Shown here: one piece after another, positions 1-5,634 of the stretch | Layout of the letters: each line of letters starts with the position of its first letter | Numbering within the stretch: the first letter of the stretch is position 1 | From: Planctomycetota bacterium | GTDB lineage: Bacteria; Planctomycetota; Brocadiia; JAJRTI01 | Length of the DNA stretch: 14,784 bases | Direction: 5' to 3' | Assembly (NCBI GenBank): GCA_024278415.1 | Contig: JAJRTI010000480.1 | Span: 1 to 14,784 of the forward strand | Notes under the pieces: generated by a model | Told to the model about the DNA's origin: nothing | The model's input: the letters and a program-made list of their open reading frames with translations, nothing else | Database searches by the model: none | Translations under genes and position numbers: made by a program

Positions 1-1
1 C

Positions 2-595
2 AAGGCGAGCGTCGAGGCCATGGTCGACACGTGCGTGCGTGAACTGGGCCGCGTGGATATCCTCGTGAACAACGCCGGCATCGCGCCGGCGTATCCGCTC
101 GTGGACTTCCCGGAGAAGGACTGGGACCTCACCATGGCCATCAACGTGAAAGGCTTTTTCCTGTGCGGCCAGGCCGTGGTGAGGCAGATGCTCGAGCAAG
201 GCGAGGGCGGCAACATTATCAACATGAGTTCCAAGACTGGTGTGCGCGGATCTGCCAACAATTCGGCTTACAACGCAAGCAAGTTTGGCGTCATCGGCCT
301 CGCACAGGGCTGGGCCGTCGAACTGGCGAAGCACAACATTCGCGTCAACTCCGTGCTGCCAGGCAACGTGTTCCAAGGCAGCAAGATCTGGAACGACGAG
401 TACAAACGTGTCGCCGCGGCTAAGAAAGGCATCCCGGTCGATAAGGTCGAGGACTACTACAACGCGCAGGTGCCGCTGGGCCGGTCCTGCACCCCGGACG
501 ACGTCGCCAACATGGTGGTGTTCCTGTGCTCGGACATGGCCTCGTACGTGACCGGCTGCTCCCACCTCGTGGACGGTGGCCAGGAGATGAGGTGA
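2..595 (+). CDS. srlD: SDR-family dehydrogenase, sorbitol-6-phosphate 2-dehydrogenase-like (5' partial)
   Basis: Short-chain dehydrogenase/reductase, a cytoplasmic NAD(P)-dependent alcohol/ketone oxidoreductase. The frame is open from base 2, so the N-terminal Rossmann Gly motif (TGxxxGxG) lies upstream of the window and the ATG at 20 is internal. Visible SDR marks are the NNAG motif (codons at 68-79), a catalytic Ser in NMSS (230-232), and YxxxK with Tyr at 269 and Lys at 281; Ser and Tyr are 13 residues apart, as is usual. The C-terminal part (KKGIPVDKVEDYYNAQVPL, then ASYVTG and a final GGQ-E-M-R) closely resembles enterobacterial SrlD, which oxidises sorbitol-6-phosphate to fructose-6-phosphate. 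The SDR call is firm. The substrate is inferred from remembered similarity; another polyol or sugar SDR is possible. Ends in TGA. Confidence 0.85.
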   Translation, partial: KASVEAMVDTCVRELGRVDILVNNAGIAPAYPLVDFPEKDWDLTMAINVKGFFLCGQAVVRQMLEQGEGGNIINMSSKTGVRGSANNSAYNASKFGVIGLAQGWAVELAKHNIRVNSVLPGNVFQGSKIWNDEYKRVAAAKKGIPVDKVEDYYNAQVPLGRSCTPDDVANMVVFLCSDMASYVTGCSHLVDGGQEMR

Positions 596-610
596 GTGCT
601 GCGTAGTCCG

Positions 611-687
611 TGCAGCGTATTGCGTATTCCATACGCAGGGGCTGGCAGCAGTCACCGATACGGCATACGCGAAACGAAATACGTTTC
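611..687. repeat. Degenerate GCGTATT / ATACGC short repeats with two hairpins
   Basis: The 95-nt gap between the SDR and DUF4416 genes is built from variants of one heptamer: GCGTATT, GCGTATTCC, then inverted forms ATACGC (631-636), ATACGG (654-659), ATACGC (664-669) and ATACG (679-683). It contains a perfect 7-bp inverted repeat with a 3-nt loop (621-627 with 631-637) and a perfect 6-bp one with a 5-nt loop (GAAACG 671-676 with CGTTTC 682-687). The second ends 3 nt before the DUF4416 start codon, where a Shine-Dalgarno would normally be. Neither is followed by a T-run. Confidence 0.6.
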
Positions 688-690
688 CCC

Positions 691-1239
691 ATGGGCGCCA
701 TCAAGATTCCTCCGCCGGCCAAGCTCGTCTGCGGCGTGCTGTTCAACCCAGCCGTCGAGTGGGCGTTCGTTGAGGACGCGCTGGCCGCTGACTTTGGTGA
801 GATCGATCTGCACAGCCCGACGTGGCCGTTCGACTTCACCGACTATTACGACCATGAGACTGGCCCGGGTGTGCAGCGCACGTTCGTGGCGTTCGAGCGG
901 CTCGTGGCCATGGACGCCCTGCCTGACATCAAGCGCCGCACGAATGAGATCGAGGCGGAGTTGGCGCGGCGGCTCGATGTGCCCGCGCCGCGGCCGGTGA
1001 ACCTCGATCCGGGCTACGTGGATGCCGCCAAACTGGTGCTGGCCACGACCAAGGATCAAGCCCACCGCATTTACCTCCGCGATGGCTTGTACGCCGAAGT
1101 CACGCTCACGTTTCGTGGCGGCCGGTTCGAGGCTTGGCCTTGGACGTATCTCGACTACGCATCCGGGCGCTATCACGAATTCTTTGGCCAGGTGCGCGGC
1201 CGTTACTTCGAGCAGACGCGCGGCTCCTGCCGGGCATGA
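691..1239 (+). CDS. DUF4416 family protein
   Basis: A 182-residue protein matching the DUF4416 pattern by eye: an N-terminal PPAKLVCGVLFN stretch, FGEIDLHSP, PFDFTDYYDHE, a central IKRRTNEIE, then the hallmark RPVNLDPGYVDAAKLVLATT followed by HRIYLRDGLYAEVTL and a WPWTYLDY tail. The family is conserved in several bacterial phyla but has no established function; no catalytic role can be read from the sequence. The frame extends upstream to a GTG at 610, but that segment is translated repeat DNA, and the family begins near the M at 691, so 691 is preferred. There is no clear Shine-Dalgarno; a small hairpin ends 3 nt before the ATG. The stop is 70 nt before ndk, so co-transcription is possible. 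Confidence 0.85.
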   Translation: MGAIKIPPPAKLVCGVLFNPAVEWAFVEDALAADFGEIDLHSPTWPFDFTDYYDHETGPGVQRTFVAFERLVAMDALPDIKRRTNEIEAELARRLDVPAPRPVNLDPGYVDAAKLVLATTKDQAHRIYLRDGLYAEVTLTFRGGRFEAWPWTYLDYASGRYHEFFGQVRGRYFEQTRGSCRA

Positions 1240-1309
1240 GCGCCGGGGGGGCGCCGCGTAACGCTCGCACTCCCAACCCGTATCACAGCAAGAACAAGAA
1301 AAGGACGTT

Positions 1310-1780
1310 ATGGAACGAACGCTGATCATCCTCAAGCCGGACGCTGTGCAGCGCCGGCTGGTTGGCCGTATTGTCGACCGGTTCGAACAGAAAGGCTTCA
1401 AGATCGTGGGGCTCAAGATGATGCGCATCAGCCCTGAGTTGGCGGAACAGCATTACGGCCAGCACAAGGGCAAGGAGTTCTACGAGCCGCTCGTGCGGTA
1501 CATGACTTCGACGCCCGTGGTCGTGATGGCGCTGGAAGGCAACAAGGCGATCGCTATCGCGCGTGCGATGATGGGCAAGACCTTCGGCTCTGATGCCGAC
1601 CCCGGCACCATCCGCGGCGATTTCGCGGTGAGCAACCGCTTCAACCTCGTGCATGGATCCGATTCGCGTGAGGCCGCGGCGCGCGAGATTGCGCGGTTTT
1701 TCGACGAAGCTGAGATCGTGGACTACGAGGCCGGCGACGCCGGCTGGGTGTACGACCTGACCGGGCCGACGCCTGTGTGA
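1310..1780 (+). CDS. ndk: Nucleoside diphosphate kinase
   Basis: Transfers the gamma phosphate from ATP to nucleoside diphosphates through a phosphohistidine, balancing the cytoplasmic NTP/dNTP pools. The 156-residue protein starts with the canonical ERTLIILKPDAVQR strand and carries the nucleotide-binding Kpn-loop region. The active-site block is GTIRGDFAVSNRFNLVHGSD, with the catalytic His at residue 115 and the usual following Ser-Asp. It is slightly longer than the roughly 140-residue bacterial norm because of a C-terminal tail (YEAGDAGWVYDLTGPTPV). A good Shine-Dalgarno, AAGGA (1301-1305), lies 4-5 nt before the ATG. The next gene begins 36 nt after the stop, so the two are probably co-transcribed. 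Confidence 0.97.
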   Translation: MERTLIILKPDAVQRRLVGRIVDRFEQKGFKIVGLKMMRISPELAEQHYGQHKGKEFYEPLVRYMTSTPVVVMALEGNKAIAIARAMMGKTFGSDADPGTIRGDFAVSNRFNLVHGSDSREAAAREIARFFDEAEIVDYEAGDAGWVYDLTGPTPV

Positions 1781-1816
1781 GACGCGTTCCCCCCCCTCAT
1801 CACCGGAGTACCAGGC

Positions 1817-2692
1817 ATGAACCGCTACTTACGAAGAGACGTGCTAATGGCTCTTGCGCTGGGGTTGCTCTCAGGCTGCGGCGGCGGACCTGAGCGACGG
1901 CTGCCGCCAGAGCAGCCCGTGGCGCCTGAGCAGAATCTGGACAGCTTGAAGCTGTCGATCCAACGGCGAGAGGCCCGGCGCACTTCGCTGAAACTTGATT
2001 GCATGGTTCGGCTCACCACGCCATCGCCGGAGCTGATGACGCGCGGGTTCACGCGTGGGCGCATCCGCTTCGTGCGCGGCCCCATGGGCCGGCAACTGCG
2101 GTTCAACGTGTCCGAGTTTGGCTCCGGGGTCAAGCTCGACATGGCGACCGACGGCCGGGATATCTGGATCTACAACCCGGTGAAATACACGAAGTACCAG
2201 GGCCAGGTGGGCCGATACTACGACGTCGCGAGCACGCCGGGGCCGTTCCCAGATGACTTGGCGGAGATCTTCGATCTGTCCCACATCTTCGACGAGAAGC
2301 TTACCATCTTCGAGAAATCGCCCGGGGCATACCAGATTCAACTCGTCGAGGTCGGCCAGGCGGGGCAACTGCGCCTCTATCGGCGCATGACGATCGATCG
2401 GACCGATCTGTCCGTCGTCAACTATGAGATATTCAATCCGGACGGTTCCGTGCGCTGCCAGATCCTCATGTCCGATTATCAAGACAAGGTCCCCCGGCGC
2501 ATCCGCGCAAGCTGGCCCTCGGCTCGCGCACTGTTGGAGATTCGCGTGGAGTACGTGGACGTGAACAAGATGATTCCCCCGGATACGTTCGCGTTTTCCG
2601 GCAAGCGCCGCGTGTCCGTGGTGGACTTGGAGGGGGGCATGCGCCCGGACTACAACCCCTCGTTGGAACGGCGCACCTTGCGGCAGAACTGA
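1817..2692 (+). CDS. Predicted outer-membrane lipoprotein, LolA/LolB-like beta-sheet fold suspected
   Basis: A 291-residue exported lipoprotein. Residues 4-20 form a type II signal peptide with positive n-region residues (RRD) and a lipobox LSGC at 18-21; lipidation is expected at Cys21. A short Pro-rich linker follows, then a mostly beta body with alternating hydrophobic/charged stretches (RIRFVRGPMGRQLRFNVSEF, DGRDIWIYNP, YQIQLVEV, RRMTIDRTDLSVVNYEIFNP). The order of an outer-membrane lipoprotein signal, a 'dissatisfied barrel' of strands and a DGRDIWIYNP-type turn resembles LolA/LolB/DUF4292-type proteins that handle lipids or lipoproteins in the periplasm. That is a fold-level impression, not a family assignment. 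A GGAG (1805-1808) sits 8 nt before the ATG. An 8-C run (1789-1796) lies between the ndk stop and this Shine-Dalgarno. Confidence 0.75.
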   Translation: MNRYLRRDVLMALALGLLSGCGGGPERRLPPEQPVAPEQNLDSLKLSIQRREARRTSLKLDCMVRLTTPSPELMTRGFTRGRIRFVRGPMGRQLRFNVSEFGSGVKLDMATDGRDIWIYNPVKYTKYQGQVGRYYDVASTPGPFPDDLAEIFDLSHIFDEKLTIFEKSPGAYQIQLVEVGQAGQLRLYRRMTIDRTDLSVVNYEIFNPDGSVRCQILMSDYQDKVPRRIRASWPSARALLEIRVEYVDVNKMIPPDTFAFSGKRRVSVVDLEGGMRPDYNPSLERRTLRQN

Positions 2693-2742
2693 CCTGCCTG
2701 CTTCGTGTGCCAAACCAGAAACCTGCAAGCGCGCGCTGTTGA

Positions 2743-2831
2743 GCCGAAGCCGTCCGCCGTGCGGTGGGTGCGTGTTTAGCATACGCATGACAGCAAGCGC
2801 ACGCCAGGCGCGCACGACGGCGGACTTCGGC
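2743..2831. repeat. Long inverted repeat between convergent genes
   Basis: Left arm GCCGAAG (2743-2749) plus TCCGCCGT (2753-2760) is complementary to the uninterrupted right arm ACGGCGGA-CTTCGGC (2817-2831), giving 15 bp with a 3-nt bulge and a 56-nt loop. It sits in the 225-nt gap between the lipoprotein gene and the OmpA-type gene, which converge. There is no adjacent T-run on either strand, so it is not a standard intrinsic terminator. It could be a Rho-independent-like barrier, a degenerate mobile repeat or a chance feature of GC-rich DNA. Confidence 0.5.
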
Positions 2832-2917
2832 CGAACCGGTGAGCGCCCCACAGATCGCCTTGCATCCTGCACTGCCTCGGCTTGGGCTCGTGGGAAACGG
2901 GGGGGGCGCGGCGGGCG

Positions 2918-3574
2918 CTACTTGGTCGTCTGCACGATCTGCACGCGGCGGTTGCTCGCCCGGCCCTTTGGCGTGCTGTTGCTCGTGATGGGGCGGTAGG
3001 GGCCGTACGCGGCGACGTACATCTTATCGGGCGAGATGCGGCCCACCGTTTCCAGGTAGCTCAGCACCGACATGGCGCGGGCCGCGGCCAGGTCCACATT
3101 GGACTTGTACTTGTCCTTCGTTTTGCGGATGGGCTGGTTGTCGGTGTGCCCTTCGATGCGCAGATACGATGTCTTGGCGGCGGCCCGAATCTCGGCCAAC
3201 GCGGTTTGGAGGCTCTTTTTTGCGTCGAGGGAGAGGGTGTCTTTGCCCGCTGCGAACGAATCGCCGTCAAGCACGAGTAGGACACGGTCGGTGTCTTGGG
3301 CAGGCGCGGGCGCGGCAGGTGGAGTCGCGGCGGCGGCCGCGCTCTGCTTTGCGTCGGCCAGTTCCGTACGCACGGAGGCCAACTCACTGCGCGCTTTGCT
3401 GAGTTGGTCCTTCACGTCTGCATTCTCGGCCCGCAGCTCCTCCAGGGCGGTCTCGCGGTCCTTGGCCTCCTGCTGGAGAGTCTTCACCTGCTGGCGCGAG
3501 GCGCAGCCGGCCAGTGTGAGCGCAAGCATGATGCTTGCGGTGAGTGTAAGCGTTCGAGTCCGACCGTAGCGCAT
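2918..3574 (-). CDS. OmpA-family peptidoglycan-associated lipoprotein
   Basis: A 218-residue outer-membrane lipoprotein that should tether the outer membrane to peptidoglycan. It has a signal peptide at 1-23 with lipobox LAGC (21-24), then a charged coiled-coil stretch (about 27-76, Leu/Ala/Val spaced in heptads), an Ala/Pro linker (79-92) and a C-terminal OmpA/MotB domain (about 96-215). That domain shows IEGHTDNQPI (140-149), with Asp145 and Arg166 in the positions that hold diaminopimelate in OmpA, and RASNRRVQIV near the end. The coiled coil plus OmpA domain is closer to generic OmpA/YiaD-type proteins than to Pal. The frame is open back to 3796, but the AGGAGG at 3580-3585 and the signal peptide fix the start at 3574. 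The stop is TAG, so amber is a working stop here. It lies 32 nt after the prepilin peptidase gene, a likely operon. Confidence 0.92.
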   Translation of the reverse strand: MRYGRTRTLTLTASIMLALTLAGCASRQQVKTLQQEAKDRETALEELRAENADVKDQLSKARSELASVRTELADAKQSAAAAATPPAAPAPAQDTDRVLLVLDGDSFAAGKDTLSLDAKKSLQTALAEIRAAAKTSYLRIEGHTDNQPIRKTKDKYKSNVDLAAARAMSVLSYLETVGRISPDKMYVAAYGPYRPITSNSTPKGRASNRRVQIVQTTK

Positions 3575-3579
3575 GGTGG

Positions 3580-3585
3580 CCTCCT
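3580..3585 (-). promoter_or_regulatory. Consensus Shine-Dalgarno for the OmpA-type lipoprotein
   Basis: Read on the minus strand this is AGGAGG, 5 nt before the ATG at 3574. It decides the start over the upstream in-frame ATG at 3796, which would add 74 residues overlapping the peptidase gene and bury the signal peptide. Confidence 0.9.
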
Positions 3586-3606
3586 GAGGCTTGAGGTGGG
3601 GACGGG

Positions 3607-4425
3607 TCACAGCCCGCGCAAGCGGACCGTGAGGAAGCGGATGAATTCGGGCTTCCAGCATAGCACGATCAGCGTGGCGATGGAGAGGAAAGGGCCGTAG
3701 GGGATGACGTGGCTGCCCTTGCGGATGAGATTGGGGATGCCCATGAGCAATCCGAAGAAGGGCGCCACGAAAAACGCGATGACCGCGACCTGCCACCCCA
3801 CAAAGCCGCCCACGAGCGCCATAAGCTTGACGTCGCCGAACCCCATGGCTTCCTTGCGAAAGATAATCTTCCCGATGACCGCGGTCGCGAACACGAGCCC
3901 GCCGCCAACAAGGATGCCGACGAGCGAGAACACGAACCCCCCGAGCCGGGTGATGGGCTCACCGTGCGTGCTGTGGATGCCCGGCACGAGCAGGCTCACG
4001 AACGGCGCCAGCGCGATGCCCGTGAACGTGATCTCGTTCGGGATGATGCGGAAGTCGAAATCAATGAACGTGGACGCGATCAGAGCAGACGTGAGCGCGG
4101 CGTACACCACGAACTGGCTCACGGGCCGGTCCTTGTGCACGCAGAACCAGTAGTAGAGCCAAACGAAGAGCAACCCTGTGAGCGCTTCGACAAACGCGTA
4201 CCGCGCCGGGATGTGGCAGCGGCAAAAGCGGCAGGCGCCCCCGAGCATGACGTAGCCGAGCAGCGGCACGTTGTCGTACCAGCGGATGGGCGAATGGCAC
4301 GACGGACAGTGCGACCCCGGAGCGACCAGGGACAGGTCACGCGGCATGCGATAGATGCACACATTCAGGAAACTGCCAATGCAAGCACCCAACGCGAACA
4401 GCCAGATCATCATTGCCGTGTGCAT
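3607..4425 (-). CDS. pilD: Type 4 prepilin peptidase / N-methyltransferase (A24 family)
   Basis: Inner-membrane aspartyl protease that cleaves the leader of type IV pilins or type II secretion pseudopilins and methylates the new N-terminus. The 272-residue protein is largely hydrophobic, with 7-8 predicted membrane spans. The N-terminus has the family motif ACIGSFLNVCIYRMP (14-28). The cytoplasmic methyltransferase-associated domain keeps both zinc-type pairs, C40xxC43 and C65xxC68. The protease motifs are IDFDFRIIPNEIT (121-133, candidate Asp122/Asp124) and GFGDVKLMALVGG (195-207, Asp198). All expected residues are present, so it should be active. The frame is open upstream to 4824, but the Met at 4425 fits the family N-terminus; no clear Shine-Dalgarno is visible there. 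No pilin or secretion ATPase is in the window, so its substrates are encoded elsewhere. First gene of a probable two-gene unit with the OmpA-type lipoprotein. Confidence 0.95.
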   Translation of the reverse strand: MHTAMMIWLFALGACIGSFLNVCIYRMPRDLSLVAPGSHCPSCHSPIRWYDNVPLLGYVMLGGACRFCRCHIPARYAFVEALTGLLFVWLYYWFCVHKDRPVSQFVVYAALTSALIASTFIDFDFRIIPNEITFTGIALAPFVSLLVPGIHSTHGEPITRLGGFVFSLVGILVGGGLVFATAVIGKIIFRKEAMGFGDVKLMALVGGFVGWQVAVIAFFVAPFFGLLMGIPNLIRKGSHVIPYGPFLSIATLIVLCWKPEFIRFLTVRLRGL

Positions 4426-4479
4426 GTGGAATGGAGCTGATCTGTAGGAGATCGCTAACGCGCCTTGAGGATGGCGCGG

Positions 4480-4508
4480 ATGATAGCAAGGGGGGGGATT
4501 GTTTGCAA
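4480..4508 (-). promoter_or_regulatory. Candidate sigma-70-type promoter with an 8-bp homopolymer in the spacer
   Basis: On the minus strand, TTGCAA (4508-4503, 4 of 6 consensus) and TATCAT (4485-4480, 5 of 6) are separated by 17 nt. The spacer contains eight consecutive C (G at 4490-4497 on the + strand). The predicted start near 4473 gives a leader of about 48 nt before the peptidase ATG. The -10 hexamer is identical to that of the histone-like gene promoter. Not experimentally supported. Confidence 0.5.
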
Positions 4509-4627
4509 GCTGAGCCGGGAGCCTTGCGCCCATCCGCGGGCAAAGCGTCTTGCCTGAACGTGGGACGCCGCCGGGGGACAACCGCGGACGGGAATCTCCG
4601 CGTGGCGCTGGAGGCTTGGAGCGGAGC

Positions 4628-4680
4628 GCCTGCGCGTTCCGATGTTGCACAGCCGCACGGTGGTGACGGAGCGCGCAGGC
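4628..4680. repeat. 14-bp-stem hairpin
   Basis: 4628-4641 pairs with 4667-4680 across 14 bp (one G-T wobble) with a 25-nt loop. No T-run on either side, so it is not an evident terminator. It is part of the stem-loop cluster upstream of the prepilin peptidase promoter. Confidence 0.6.
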
Positions 4681-4764
4681 CTTCCGCCCCTGGGTTGCGG
4701 GCATGGCCCGCGGTGTGAGCCGTGCGCCGCAAAGAAGGGCTAGGCGGCTGGCGTTGGGCAAAGA

Positions 4765-4810
4765 GAAAGGGCTGACTAGGCTGTCCACAGACTGCCCAGT
4801 CAGCCCTTTC
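4765..4810 (-). terminator. Probable intrinsic terminator of the histone-like gene
   Basis: A 13-bp perfect stem (4765-4777 with 4798-4810) continues inward as GGC/GCC and GTC/GAC, giving 19 pairs with two mismatches and a 4-nt tip loop. Read on the minus strand, the stem runs into TCTTTGCCC, a modest U-rich tail, about 110 nt after the TAA of the histone-like gene. The tail is short of a perfect U-tract, so efficiency is uncertain. On the + strand the same hairpin has no downstream T-run. Confidence 0.6.
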
Positions 4811-4917
4811 GGTACCGGCAACATGATGTCGGCATTGGCGTCGCCTTGGGATGCGAGGGGGCCGTGAGCCGAGGTGGTGTGCGTGGGGTGGAGTGGGGAG
4901 AGGCGATCCTTCTGTGC

Positions 4918-5118
4918 TTACACGTCGTGCGGGCGGACAGTCGATCTTTTGTTGGCGTCGGCGCGGGCAACCGCGGCCTCGACCAGGCAGTTGACCTTCG
5001 CGTTCAGGGCCTCAAGGAAGTCGCCAGCCATCATTTTCTTGTTCGCTTTGATGGTGGCCTTAACCTTGCTGCCGACGAGGAGCATTTCAACTTGCTTCTT
5101 AGCTTTCTTCTTTGCCAT
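4918..5118 (-). CDS. Small histone-fold-like DNA-binding protein (minimal bacterial histone)
   Basis: A 66-residue, strongly basic protein: Lys-rich N-terminus (MAKKKAKKQ), a short helix (about 16-26, VGSKVKATIKA), a loop with MAGD (30-33), a long helix (about 34-56) and a final KRSTVRPHDV (57-66). The ending copies the archaeal histone loop-2 signature, with Arg58 and Asp65 seven residues apart like the Arg52-Asp59 pair in HMfB and Thr60 in the expected place. The chain stops where helix alpha-3 should begin. It probably dimerises through the long helix and binds DNA. Start 5118 is chosen over 5190 because of a GGAGGG 7 nt upstream and the Lys-rich N-terminus. The gene stands alone between a strong promoter and a terminator, suggesting high expression. 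A role as a generic small basic protein is the alternative. Confidence 0.7.
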   Translation of the reverse strand: MAKKKAKKQVEMLLVGSKVKATIKANKKMMAGDFLEALNAKVNCLVEAAVARADANKRSTVRPHDV

Positions 5119-5125
5119 ACCTGAA

Positions 5126-5131
5126 CCCTCC
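5126..5131 (-). promoter_or_regulatory. Shine-Dalgarno of the histone-like gene
   Basis: GGAGGG on the minus strand, 7 nt before the ATG at 5118; it decides that start. A 6-bp stem (5136-5141 with 5153-5158) lies just upstream in the leader and leaves the site exposed. Confidence 0.85.
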
Positions 5132-5176
5132 AGATGATGTGGCTCCAGGCGACACATCCCAAGATGACGAGGCGAG

Positions 5177-5204
5177 ATGATACCACACACCAGAGCGTTG
5201 TCAA
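5177..5204 (-). promoter_or_regulatory. Near-consensus sigma-70 promoter of the histone-like gene
   Basis: On the minus strand: perfect -35 TTGACA (5204-5199), 16-nt spacer, -10 TATCAT (5182-5177, 5 of 6). An A6 run (5214-5209) directly upstream resembles an UP element. The predicted start near 5170 gives a leader of about 52 nt. This is the best promoter in the window and fits an abundant chromatin protein. Confidence 0.75.
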
Positions 5205-5405
5205 GGCATTTTTTGGCAAAATCTGCAAGAAAACCCCACTTTCAAGGCCGAATTCAGCACTTGCCGTGTGCGACGGGGCACAGGCTTCTCACACAAGATA
5301 TAGGTTGTCGCCGCCCTATGTCCCGTTTGAATCGACATGTGGTATGGCGAAGATGCCCAGTACGTATCATGTGGGGGAGCCACCAAAGGCGCCAGAAGCT
5401 GGGAG

Positions 5406-5441
5406 CAACAGGCGACTTGAGGCATCTTGATGCCCCTGTTG
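5406..5441. repeat. Bulged inverted repeat
   Basis: Outer arms CAACAGG (5406-5412) and CCTGTTG (5435-5441), inner arms GGCATC (5421-5426) and GATGCC (5429-5434) with a TT loop, and an 8-nt bulge on the left. Thirteen pairs in all; as DNA the inner part is a 14-nt palindrome-like site that a dimeric regulator could bind. There is no T-run. Confidence 0.5.
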
Positions 5442-5503
5442 GCATGATTCGCGGCCGCCCATGCGCCGGGTCCGGCGCCAAGTCCTTGACACGGAGGATG
5501 TTC

Positions 5504-5524
5504 ATGGCTACCGTCCTCGACTAA
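5504..5524 (+). CDS. Possible 6-codon leader peptide upstream of the GH26 gene
   Basis: ATG preceded by a perfect GGAGG (5493-5497) with 6-nt spacing encodes MATVLD and then TAA, 110 nt before the GH26 start. The Shine-Dalgarno lies in one arm of a 7-bp hairpin (5494-5500 with 5512-5518, one wobble) whose loop carries the ATG. It could be a translated leader or simply chance; nothing in the peptide suggests amino-acid attenuation. Confidence 0.2.
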   Translation: MATVLD

Positions 5525-5634
5525 GGCGAGCTTCGCCCGCTCCCAAGATCTTCGCGCGACGCGGACATGCTATAGCCTGAGACTGGTAGCAGCGGCCGAC
5601 CTATATCCGCCTGGAGAGAGCCAAGGAGAAGCTT

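Larger units (their letters stand above)
4426..4917. other. Noncoding gap with promoter, hairpin cluster and terminator
   Basis: The 492 nt between the prepilin peptidase start and the histone-like gene stop contain no convincing gene; the open frames here show no recognisable protein and lack start signals. They hold the candidate peptidase promoter (4480-4508) and four stem-loops: 4596-4626 (6-bp stem), 4628-4680 (14-bp stem), 4697-4711 (6-bp stem, 3-nt loop) and 4765-4810 (probable terminator). Nothing notable is visible at 4811-4917. Confidence 0.7.
5119..5634. other. Divergent intergenic region between the histone-like and GH26 genes
   Basis: 516 nt between divergently transcribed genes. 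The left part is the leader and promoter of the histone-like gene. The middle holds a bulged hairpin (5406-5441). The right part holds a tiny ORF (5504-5524) and the Shine-Dalgarno AAGGAG (5623-5628) of the GH26 gene. A perfect TTGACA at 5486-5491 on the + strand has no acceptable -10 at 15-19 nt, so the GH26 promoter could not be located. Open frames here have no recognisable protein. Confidence 0.6.

Noticed and set aside
652..1428. 258-codon antisense frame over the DUF4416 and ndk genes
   Set aside because: Overlaps two recognised genes, has no start signal and no recognisable product.
1871..2872. 333-codon antisense frame over the lipoprotein gene
   Set aside because: In register with the sense gene and without domains; the sense protein has a lipobox and Shine-Dalgarno.
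3575..3796. N-terminal extension of the OmpA-type lipoprotein to 3796
   Set aside because: It would overlap the peptidase gene and mask the signal peptide; AGGAGG precedes the ATG at 3574.
4426..4824. N-terminal extension of the prepilin peptidase to 4824
   Set aside because: It would cross the hairpin cluster and promoter and add about 130 residues with no counterpart in the family.
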